Positions 1 through 12,400 of a stretch of DNA of 64,000 bases are shown here, piece by piece. Source of the DNA: Branchiostoma belcheri (taxonomy: Eukaryota; Chordata; Leptocardii; Amphioxiformes; Branchiostomatidae); assembly GCF_001625305.1 (NCBI RefSeq), contig NW_017802769.1:62001-126000 (forward strand), written 5' to 3'. Below the pieces are notes generated by a model, which saw only the letters and a program-made list of their open reading frames with translations, ran no database searches and was not told the origin of the DNA. Made by a program: the position numbers and the translations under genes. Position 1 is the first letter of the stretch; each line of letters starts with the position of its first letter.

Positions 1-242
1 TCAGACTTCTATAACTCAGAAATATTCTTTATAAAGTTCGATCGAATGAGAAAAATTCTTTGTATACAACTTAAATAAAAGTGTCCACATAAGACTAGAA
101 GACACATTTGTAATGTTAACTGCCATGCCAAGGCATAACTACAAGTACAACAGTCAAATTTTATAAGATGTTTGCTTTGGAAATAACAATTGTTTGGTAG
201 CTGATATACATGTCGTTATTACTAATTTTTTTCTTTGCACAG

Positions 243-448
243 ATAGAAAATGGCTTCCAGCGTTCCATCCATCCAGGACAGAACTCTGAACTTTGATTTT
301 GACATTCTGAACGCCCAATTTAACCACAATGGGCGCTACTTCCTGAAACTGTCGGTAAAGAACCCCATGTTTGGTGTGGACGGCATCTCTGTGAGACTGA
401 ACGATGCAGAACCAGGACAGGAAAAGGACGAGGCAGAGGAACAAACGG
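243..448 (+). CDS. CCDC33: CCDC33 exon 1 (coding from 250)
   Basis: An acceptor (CAG ending at 242) precedes a 7-nt leader and ATG at 250; an in-frame TAG sits just upstream, so this ATG is the start. A noncoding first exon must lie further upstream. Codes residues 1-66, with NFDFDILNAQFNHNGRYFL matching the N-terminus of CCDC33. Ends in phase 1 before GTAGGT. Confidence 0.9.
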
Positions 449-3400
449 GTAGGTTGTTTAGTGACACTTAATGGTTTCATGTATTGCTGTAAATCAAAGA
501 CTTGCTTCAGGTAACTATATATAGCATCCATATTTAGCATCTTTTCCACTGAGGCCACTGTGTTTTCTGTTTCCCGACCGACCCTAGAAAAACTGCTGAC
601 CCTAGCCTTTTTAGGTGGACCCCTGCAAGGGACATAAAGTTTTTGACCCGATTGACCATTTATTTAAGCTCCATGATCTGACATCTGAGTGATGAAACAT
701 TGTACAATCGGTTTTCCAACATCGAAAATATAAGTGCCCTCATACAAGTTTTACTTTATTGCATACGCTGCATGACTAGAGATCGACAAAGTCTAATAAA
801 AAAGGAAAGAAAAAAATCCCCACCAACTGGCCCTAATTTGTTCTGGACTTAAACAGGAAACACAATATTTTGTTCCTTAAGGCCTTATGTAGCATCTATT
901 GCACTGATACATAAAATACAAATTGATGCATTTACATATGTTGTTTCTGTTGCAGATATTGTGGAGCAGACTGATATCGATGCCCTGTCCACCTTCCAGA
1001 ACCACAAGTTCACCTTCCTCCTGCCCAGAGGTGATCATTTATTTTAATTACATTGATGTATAACTTTTAAGTGTTAGTCTGGGTACCATCCTGGTTATTT
1101 TACGTCTTCTTAGCACAGCAGTCGCTACCCATATTGATGTATAGCAACTATTAGAGAGCAGACATAAACCAACCAGGATGGTACCCAGGCTACATAAATG
1201 TAGCTATTAGGCAACAATGTAATTTATCAGTTCATGAATTAAGATCAATGCATCCGTAAATAATTTTATCAGGTTAGTAAATGATTGAATATTAAAGTTC
1301 TTTTATTCACATGCATTCGTTTTACATGAGCCAACTGAGGAACCTAGTAAAAGAAATGGTTGTGTATAAAAGAACTTTTTTTAAGATTAATACAGCTGTA
1401 CATGAAAGATCAACATCGAAAAACAGTCCAAATGGAAAAGTAAACAACTGGCATCAGTAAGTGAATTTTAGTGACATTCAAGTTTTCTACCCTATACTGG
1501 AGGAACAAAATCTAGGGCTGGCAAAAAAACCTGCCAAGAACCAGGGAAATAGATTGATATGGCTTCAGGAACTGACCATGAAGGATTGCTATAGGGGGCA
1601 AATACTGTATTGTTTTCTTTCCATCATTGTTTTCCACCAACCTCTGAATGATCCTTCAAGTCATTTGATCCTCCCACTTAAGCTTGTACAACCACAAAGC
1701 ACATATCATGAATTTGATCCAGACTCAACAGTGGAATGCAATTTTATTTTTGTGGGAGACTTACTAGATAAGACTTATGTTATGATAAATTGTTTCATAT
1801 TTTTATACAGTAATGGGTAATAATGACAATGGCAAATTCAAGAATTCTCATGTTGCCCAATGGATTTGACATGCTGTATTTAATTATGTGGGTTGAAGTA
1901 GTCAATCAATTGCCAGTCAATGACATTGACTATCAATTACATCGTACTGAATTCTTTTGCACCCATTTCATTACTTTAGTGAAGCACACAACACAGATTC
2001 ACAGAACAACATAGCCTTTGTGGTTGTTTTTGGTTTTTTAAACATCATTTTACATTGAGGAGTATAACATCCTCAACTGATTCATAGTTGGAACAAAGTG
2101 TTTCATTTTGTAGTGGTGACATTAAGTCTCTTCAGGACTGACCCACTGTTACAATGAGTCTTGTATCCTGGCAACTCACTCCATTGAGTATACACACTGC
2201 TAGGATATAGGGAAAGTGCATAGCTGTGTGACATAGCAACACTTTCATCACAGGGATATACTGGTCTTCAGTAAATCATTAATGTTTGTTGAACAAGTGT
2301 TTTCTGTAGATGGATCAGATCACTGCATGAATTTAAGTGTTATTAACTACTGTATTATGTATAATGCTACACCAACCCCTTTTTCAAAAACAAACATTTT
2401 AGATCAATTGATTAAGCTTGGGATCATGGATTATGTTGTAAATAGATCCAGGCACTTCAAAGCAAGGCCAATGAAAGCTTTACAAAATGTTAAAGTCAAA
2501 ATGATGCTTTTCATATGGTCCAAATCAATGAAATCAACACACTGAAATGAAAATATCTAAATGTAAAAAGTTTCCTGCTATCTCCAACCTATACCTGATA
2601 GATTCTATTTCTGAATCATTGAATTCCCTTTGAAAGCTTGCCATATACAATTTGTACCTGAGTGTATACTACTAGTGCTAGTTAAGCTGTTTAAGAGGCC
2701 TAAACTAAATGTAGAATTATCAGGTCGTAGGATATATGCCAAATTAGAAACAGAGAGTAACTGTCCTCATGTGACTATACCAATATCATACAGTCTCTTC
2801 TTCAATATTAAGCTTATTTCATTCCTCAGAGACCAGTATACATAATAATGATAATCGTACATGTAACTAGTGGAAGGTCAGCACCATACATTGTATGATT
2901 GATAAAAAGATCATAGATTCCATTTTCCTTGCCCCTAGGTTTCTGTAAGAATGATGAACAACATGACGTCTTCCTACTCCTGGAAGCCTTCAGCCTCCCT
3001 GCAGACAGCAGTGCAGCTGGCCACAAGGTCGGGGAGGCGAAGTTTGCCATCTACCCCCGCACCAACGCCCCGCGGATCAACCTGAAGGCAAAACACCACG
3101 AGGACTTGTACAACTACAGTGGAATCATGACTCTACTGAGGACACTCAGTACGGAGTCTATATCCATGCACTGTGGTCGGATCAAGTATCACGTGTCCTT
3201 TCACGATAACAGAGATAAAGCGCCACAGCCTCCGCGACAACCGACACCACCAGTACGCCAACCACAGCCGAGAACGCCAACCCCTCCCCCTCAACCACGG
3301 AGAGTGAGAACACCAACCCCCTCCCCTCCACCACCGCGAGAGCCCACACCCCCTCCTCGTGAGCCGACGCCCCCTCGAAGAGAAGAGCCCCCCTCTCGAC

Positions 3401-6400
3401 TAGATTTTCAGGTGGAGTCGCCGGTACCCACAGATGGCCCAGCTAGGAGGGTACTGTGTTTTCTTTGTGATATTCTTGCAGTTTTATTTCTGGCAAATAC
3501 TTGCTTGTCACAATTGATGATTTGTTTGACACTGTTAAACATTTTGTTGCTGTTGAGGATTTTATGTCATGATAATTTGTCATGATGATTTTATGTCAAG
3601 ATTTTATGTCATGGTTTTATGTCATGATTTTATGTCATGATTCTATGTCATGTTCTGATAAAGTTCTGTTCTGTCATGTCAAGAAAAAACATCATACATA
3701 GTTCAAATAGAAATTATTTGGCTTCATGTTATCCTAAGACCAATCTCCTTGCATTGCGAGTAAGCTGTTTCTGACTTTTTCCCTGACAGACCACAGACTC
3801 TGCTCTGGGTGACTGGCAGAAGCCAGGGATGTATGACTCTGGGTTTGCACACGTTGCTGTCCCGGGGAAGACTGAGCTGTACGTGATCCTGCACGGTGCC
3901 AGAAACCTGCCTGCTCTGGAGGACGGTCGTCAGCCCCTGCCTTTTGTTGCAGTGTAGGTTTACAGAAATTAGCATTTATCCACCTAAGGCCACATCAATT
4001 TTATTTGTTGGTTCTCAGATTTTTTTAGAAAAAATATGAAGCGACAGGAAAAAAACAGACTTACATGTACATGAGCCATGAAGTCAAGATACCAGGCTAG
4101 TTTGTAATGCAAACAATGAATTTCAAGCTTTTAATCAAACCAGTGCATTAATAGATGGAAAAACTGCAGCAACTTTGAAGAGAAGGGACTTCCTTCAACT
4201 GTTGGGGCCAACATATGAGCATTTTGAGTTGAAAATAGAGGCTGAAATGTTTTTTTGTTTGTTTATTTTTTTTGCAAATCAGAACAAAATGAAGTGGGTG
4301 AATCCGTGAACCAACAAATTAAATTGTTGTGGCCTAATGATGCAATATGAAATTTATACTTATGTTAGATATGCAGAAGTTTGCTAAGTATCATCACAGA
4401 CAATTTATATACATTGTAGATATATTGTATAATTAAAATGTAATGATTGATAATATCATACATATCAGTATTATATTTGTTAATGTGTAATATACATGCA
4501 TTTATTACAATGTTATTACAGTAACAGGGTTTTACATTTAGTTACTCTATCAGAATATGACTTCATTCTGCATTCGTTTAGCAGTGATATTATGCTTTTT
4601 TTTTTTCAGGAAAACTCGTAGTGATGAGCTTGCTAACCGCCCTGCCCAGGGTACAACACGCACACCGATGCAGGCCACACATCTGCCCTGGTGGGAGGAG
4701 GGAGTCAACGTGGTCATGCCGGAGTCAGGGGCTCAGGACGACGGTAGGGTCACTGCTTCATCTGATTCTTTTCCTCTTTTGCTTCTATTTCTAAAGAAAT
4801 GTTTTAATAACAACTCCAGGGCTCGAAATACCTGTAACATGCAAATTTGAAGTTGTGCACCCAATTTTTTTTCTATTGCTTTTATTCTTTATGAATAAAA
4901 CATTTACTATTTTTTGCTTACATTCTACTTATTTTATTTTACATGGTGCACCCCCCCCCCAAAAAAAAAAAAGTTTTGGGCACCTATTCCCAAAAATTTC
5001 GAGTCCTGCAAAATCTGTTTCTTTCCCTCTTTTGCCTCTGTTTCTAAAGAAATGACAGTCTTCTAATTATACAAAAACTTTCATTATTCTGCTGGATGCC
5101 CTTAAACTGACATAATATTGAGGTGTTTTTCTTATTTTTGTGCAGCCCTGATGCTGACAGTTGCAGACAGCCCGACCAAACAGGTGTTGGTTCAGTATGA
5201 GTTACCTGTTCACCACCTCAAGCCTTTCCACCAGTACCATCTGGAACTGGTCAAGGTTAGTATCAGCACAGTAGAGTAAAGATGTTAGAGTGTCTTTCAT
5301 ACAATGTATCTCTCACCTTTCTGCCTGTATTTATGTTTGCCAAAGGAAAACATAATAATTTTCACTGTTTCTTCTTCCTCTTCTTCAAACAAATAAGGTC
5401 AATGACCTGAACCAGATGTCTGTCACCATGGTAACTAATGTTGGCTTACATCATGTTGCAATTTTATAGCAGGAAGGATTTAAGCTCCTCTTTGACCATA
5501 CATATGAATGTGTTTGAGTAAGAATTAACAGAGCAGAGCATATGCGAAGGTAAACATTTTGCATTTGCTTTTTAAATGTTTGATTTCTAGTTAATCTTAC
5601 ATTCAGTACTTAAAAAAATATCTTTAAAAGATCTAACAAAGTCTTAAACATGACTTTAAAAAATCTCAAAAATAAAAAAAAATTTTAAAAGTCTATGGCT
5701 GAAGAGCTATGAGACTGAGGGAAAGAGGGACGATAGAGAGAGAGAAACATGAACTTAAGTCCATTCCAAGCCACATTTCATTTAGCAAAATACTAAGTCT
5801 TGTACATGTATATTTTGATGGGTCCATCATGTATTGTCCTGTTGTAATGAAAATGACAATGAAATCATATGTCATGACCTCCTACAGCATAGCAAAGCCT
5901 CCAAGGATGGTGCACGGTTGTACGCCACAGTTATCCGTAAACACAGCGTGCTTCCCAGACATCCAACATTCATGTACTGTGGCCTGGAGGTAAGTACTTA
6001 AATCTTATAATCTTATGTCTGGGCATTTATTACATGTATTTATTACATGCATGTAGGATATGTTCTCCTTTGTTGTAGTACAGAACATGTCATCATGGTA
6101 GAAGGCTACTGTCCTTGGTGCTGAAGTACTGTAGTACCTCACTTCTTTTTATCTGGTTTGCCTTGGATAGATAACTTCCTATATTACGTATAGCTCAGTG
6201 AAAATTTAATACTAAAATATTTATTTCCCTTTTGAAATGTTGATATGTTATCATGTAAGATGTTTTACTCCTACTTTGATATAGTACAGAACTTGTTATA
6301 ATGCACGGCTACTGTCCTTGGTGCTGAAGTACCTAATTTCTTTTCAAGTTGTTTAATGGCCTTTGATACATAATTTCTCTTGAAAAGCTCACTGAAAATT

Positions 6401-9400
6401 TACACTTTTCCTGTATAGTTAGATGTTGATGATGAACGGCTACTGTCCTTGGTGCTGAAATACCTAATTTCTTTTCAACTTTAGATTTTTGGCCTTGATG
6501 GCCTTGGATACATGGCGTCTTACGTATAGCTGACTGATAGTTGATTTTTTCTTTGTCATTTTGTAATGTTTTTATTAAACGTCCTGCCTGTTTCCTGCTG
6601 ACAGGTATTCCTGCGAGCCATGGAGCGTCCTGTAGAAAACCCAGTCGGCCCTCTTGTGGCAGTTGCACGCATCGTTCCAGACTACCACAACTACAAGTAA
6701 GAGCTTCTTTTTCATGCTCTAGTGTAGACTTCAAGGTCAATCTCTGCCTTTTTATGCAATCCAAGTTTGCCGCCGTTTTATAGCACAGGATATAAATTTT
6801 CCTTATGCAATAGAGTTTTAAAATTCTTTAAAAATTTTTTTTGCAGTGATGCCCACACCAATTTAATTTGTTGTTTCACACCAACAATGCCCACACCAAT
6901 TTAATTTGTTGGTTCTCGGATTCGCCTCTTAATTTTTTTTCAGATTCTGGTTCTGGATCAACTAAAAATGCTCATATTTTGCCCCCAAAGTCCTTTTCTT
7001 CCTAGTTCCTGCAGTTTTTCCATGTATCAATGCAGTGGTTTGATTAAAAGTTCATTGTTTAAACATTAACCCAGCTTTTTGTGTTGACTTCATGGCTCCT
7101 ATCATAGCATTTGGAGCTATCATACGATGCCTAAACCTGTTTTTATTTTCGCCCTGTCACTTCATATTTTTATGAAACCATTAAATTGGTGTGGCCTAAG
7201 GGTAAAAAGTGACTTTTGTTTCTATGACATTGCCTAATATTTTATATTACTTGCTCCCACAGAGAGGATGTTCTGATGGCGTCACCTCGGTCTGCCAATG
7301 TGACCTTGATGACCGTGACCTTCCCCTCCCCTCACCCGTCTTCCTTCATCGTCCCTCAGCACCAGAAGGGTGGATATCCACAGGTACGTGTGGTCCCTGG
7401 ACATTCCTGATGTACAATTTGTACAATCTTTTTATTTTGTTTTTATTAATATCAATGACATTGACTTTTCATCCTGTTTCAACTACTAGTCTTGTAGTTC
7501 ATCCAGCATTGTTGGCTGTCAGTTGTAGTAGTAATAATATTATAATAAGTAGTAAGTACCAGTAGTAGTTATTGTAGTTAGTAGTTAAATGGTTTTATTC
7601 ACAAGTTACAGTCACTACACTAAAGTCTTACAAGACACTTGGTAGCAGCCTTTATGTTGAATTGGGGTTGCTCACAATACCAACTATCAGTAGTAAGATC
7701 CAGCTCAAAAAGTACTAATAATAACATGTACTAATAATAACTAATAAATGAAAAATATTTGAGTTGAATTAGAAAAAGAATATGTCAGACCATAACAATA
7801 TACATGATGTATTACTTCTAAAATAGCATTCTATGTCATACAGATTGGGAGGTGACAAATTAAAGGACAATTAAAATCTGACAATGTGACACAGTTGCAG
7901 TGAGGTATCTATCAGTATTGTGCATTTAGTGATTAATGATAAAGAAAGCAAGTCATGAATGGGAGAGCATCATTCTTGTACTACTCAGTTTTACAATGCT
8001 GTGAGTCCAGATTGAACAGTTCTCCTGTCCGTTGTTTGTTTCCAGGTGAGCCTGGCAGCCCGTCCTGATGAGCAGCCAGTCTGGAACCACTCCTACCTGT
8101 TCCACCACAGCAGAGATAATGCTACCATCTTCTCACCTACCTCTGCACTGGTCATTGAGTACTATCCAGCCTCTTCAGGTAAGGACTGGCAAAATGTAAG
8201 GAGGCCATACTCACACGTGCTGCTTACGTACGGGGTACGCGCATCACCCGTACTCGCACATACAGGTGGTGAATCCCTTGTGTGATGGTATATTTTTGCT
8301 GCCTTGTACCTACATCATGTAGAATCACAAGTTGTTAAACTCATCAAATATTCTGTAACCCATCGATAACACGTTGGTTGGATGTTATTCTGGCTGGTAA
8401 ATGCTATACCATGTAGTAATGACTGCTTGGCTGCCTTGAGTGGCTTCATGCTAAAACACAGGGGCATAGAGAACCATGCAATCTTCATGCTCCATCCAAA
8501 GTTGATGAGTCTTCTGTTTTTCTACACAGTTGTGAGTGAGTCGAGTTGGCACATGCGCAGCCCTATAGGTTTCTCCTCCATACTGCTGGACCAGGATGTG
8601 TACCATGCTCTGACGTCAGAGCCAGGGAGGCTGGGTGTGCGGGTGGATGGTCTTCTCATACAGGTCAGTATAATATCATCAGCATCATTGGCCTGCTTCT
8701 GTTTCAGTTGGTAAACAATGGGTCTGTATATAAGGCTGCAGTTCATAAGGTTGCAGAATGAACATGTCATAAAAATGAAGGCTCCAAAAATGTATAATAT
8801 TATATACTAGTTTAAATTGATCCTTGAGGTTTTGCCTATGCAGAACAGACGATAGTACACACAGCATGTGTACAAGTGATGATACCTGTTACAGATTAGT
8901 TTACAGATACAATGAGTAATCAGTCTTTTCCATTTACATGGCTTCAATCAAGAGTCATTAAATTTTGTCTTCACTCTTCTCATTCAGATTTTTAGTTTGC
9001 TTCTTCTTCACTTTGTATTTTACTATAGATTTGCAAAGACAGCTATTAAATGATCAATTTATGATTCATCAAAAGTTTTTCTTCTGAATCAACACCTCAG
9101 CTTCTTCCTTGTCACTCTTACTATTATATAGATCTCTTCTCATCTCTTCTCTTCTCATCTCTGGACATTCTTACAGAGGTAAGCCTTTACTGTCTCTCCT
9201 TGCATGAGTACTTTGAGTACCAAGTAAAGCTGGCTGTGCTAGAAAGTTCACTTGTAAAGTGAACATATGTTAAGGATCATACAATCATGTAATGTTTGAA
9301 AGGCTTAGTGCTCAATGTTGCTAATCTGAAAAAAAATACATACAATCTTAAAATGAGGTGTTTATTTACCTATTTTTCTATTTTTTTTTTCTATATCTAT

Positions 9401-12400
9401 AGGGTACAAATCTGAGGACCCAACCAGGGAGCCTGCCCACAGTTGGTGCCATCCTGAGACTAATAACAACAGAGGTGAGTAGTAAAGATTAATAACCTAG
9501 AGACCAGACGTATGAATGACTTTACAACTCATCACCCATAGCAGCATTATTTACCTCCACCCTTGAGTTAATAGAATCTGTTGAAATTCCGGTGTTGTCC
9601 ATAGGCACATAGTGTTGAGCTCTGACTATTGCCAGGGAACTAACAAATTTGAAAGAAAAGTCAACATGTGAAAACTAAGTAACTGTTGGAAAGGTAAGAA
9701 AGCTATTAAGTTATGATTCTTTCTCATATTGCTCAGAGGCGAGCTTTCTGTACAAGGTATACCTTTTTGTCTGATGAAAAGCTTGAAAATGTAGATTCTA
9801 GAATAATGTACTACATTACTAGCCATGTGATGTTGGTAACAAAAGCATTTAGAAGTCTTGGGATTAGGTGTAAAGTTCGCGACGCATGTCTTCAATTCAT
9901 CAGTAGTTAACATGGCTAGAATGTGTCAATGTGCTAGTTTTCTTAGTTTTAATGCATTATATTTATCGATAGTTACTTCACATATTACAGAAGAAGAAAT
10001 GTCACACCTGAATAAGACTAATTCGTTGGAACTTTACATTGTAAACTTGAATGGTTTTGTCAAATCCTCCATCTTCAAATCGTTTACTGTACATCAATCA
10101 GCTTTCTAACAGCTTATTAGTTCTGCAGTCATTCTGTACACGATTTATTACTGTTACTGTAGTATAATGCAATTTTAATTGATTTCTGTCACACTCACAC
10201 ACTTTTAAGTACAGATGTAGGTTAATTTATTGTCCTGCAATGATGAAACAAATATTGGCACTTTCTTGTTACCAGTACCTCAAATATAAGCGGAACAAAG
10301 TCTTTTTTGTTCAAATTCTGTCTATAGATGTTTGCCAGCCAACAGTACATAATATATGTTGCACATACATGTACATTTGTATATGTGCACCATGTCTGAT
10401 ACATTTTGCTTTGTGAAAGTTATGAGACAAAGATGATTTTGTACATGTCTAGTACATGTAGTTTGATATAATATTTTTGCTGCTTTTTGCTATCTACATG
10501 TACATCATGGAGGGTTAGAAGCGGTTAAACTCATCAAATCTGCTAGACTACTAGTAACCCATCAAACAACACGTTAGCTGGATGTTATTCTGGCTGGTAA
10601 TGCTATACCATGTAGTAATGACTGCTTGGCTGCCTTGAGTGGCTTCATGCCAAAACACGGACTGAAGCATGGCGAACCATGCAGTCTTCACGCCCCACCA
10701 ATACCTCATGTTACTGCAGCGCCCTGACGGACTCATCGCCGCGGCCAGTCCGGAACTCCTGCCGTCGCTGGACTCGCTGGTGGACGGCGGTTTCCGCAGA
10801 CCCATCTCTCCCCAGTTTGTGCCGCCATCGCCGGCAGATGACATGTTTGACGGCCTGGACGACGTGGAAACTGGCCCGAGTTGGCGCCGCAAAAATAAAC
10901 CCAGAAAGGTAAGTAAGGAAAGCATGCCTATATCCAGGATTTTGAATGGGGGGTATTTTACTTTTTGTGCTATAGCCGCAAGGCAAGTGCCGAAGGCGCG
11001 AGGTTCCTAGGGGGGTCAGGGGCCCCTAGTAACCTCGACTCAGGGGGCATGCTACCTCGGAAAATTTTGAAAAATGAACCTTCTGAAATGGCATTTTTTT
11101 TCTTTTTGTGCATTTTTGAGAGGATTTCAAAGAACAAATCAGAGATGAATTTTTATTCAATGACAAAGGAAGCAGTTTTTCTACAATTCCAGTCCATCTT
11201 TTAACGAAAAATCTTGGACTTTTAGATTAAAAAAGTGGACCAAAAAGTGGATCTTTGAGCCTTGTGGTGGGGTTTGTCAGAACCCCCCCAAACCCCCCTG
11301 GCTACGGGCATGGAAAGTTTCACATGGCCTAAGATTGGGTAAATACTCAGTCATCATAAGCTGACATACATTTTGCAGTCACAGGTTTGTCAAGTAACTT
11401 GAGTTTGCAATACACACACACATCAGTATATACTAGTCTGGTATCTTCATCTTTTGTTGCTTTCTGTAGTAATACTCATCTTCCACTTTAGTTTAGAACT
11501 GATAACATTGCAATGTAGACATTATTTTTGAAAAAAAGGCCTATTATGTTTTGTTATACATATATATTGCTATCAGCTTGTGCAATATTATCAGTGACTG
11601 CAGAACTTGATAGCAGTATAGGAAAACCAATTGGCATAAGTCTAGAAAAATCTGAAGTTTAGAACTGATGACATACAATGTAGACATTATTTTTGGAAAA
11701 AAAATGGGCCTACAAAATGGGCCTAATGTTTTTATTGTTATGCACACAATGTCATTTTTTGTACATATTGCTATCAGCTTGTGCAGTATTATCACTGTCC
11801 CCAAATTAACCACAGCACAAGCCTAGAAAGATTTGAAGAGATTATTGGTGCAAGTTTACTTTACAGTCAAGAAGCATGAAATTTTAATACTGTGATAATA
11901 TACATTTATTTGAAACATTTAATATTTGATTAGTAACAAATCTTACTGACTTCCAATAACTGAAACACAGTGACTACATTATTGAGTTACAGAATAAGTG
12001 ACTGATTTTATAGTCTCCCTCCTTCAGTTGGTCTGACATTGACCAATGTGTGTGACTTGTGTTAGGATCTGTAGATTAGCTTGAAGAGTTGTTTGTGTTC
12101 CACCCGAACAGCAAATTCCATTCTTTCATCTCCCTTTGTTTAAGTTATGCCAAAGGTGTGTGCAAGTGGAAATGCCTTAAGCTCTACCCAAAGCCTCAGA
12201 GTTCAAAGCAAGGCTTTTTATTCTGATGAAAAGTTAGAGCTGAGTAGACTCAAGTGCTTTTTCAATTATGGGGTCGAAGGTCTTGAGAATTCCGTCGTGA
12301 ACATTCGCACCGTCTGACGGTTGCCTGGGAAACGCCAAGACGACAAAAGATGTGTTGACTTTACCTGTCGTCATGGTTTGGAGAAACAGGTGTGCTGGCA

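Noticed and set aside
10669..10719. ATG opening MANHAVFTPHQYLML as a longer exon 13 or alternative start
   Set aside because: This stretch is a copy of intron 10 sequence, a TGA lies just upstream in frame, and acceptor 10719 joins exon 12 in phase.
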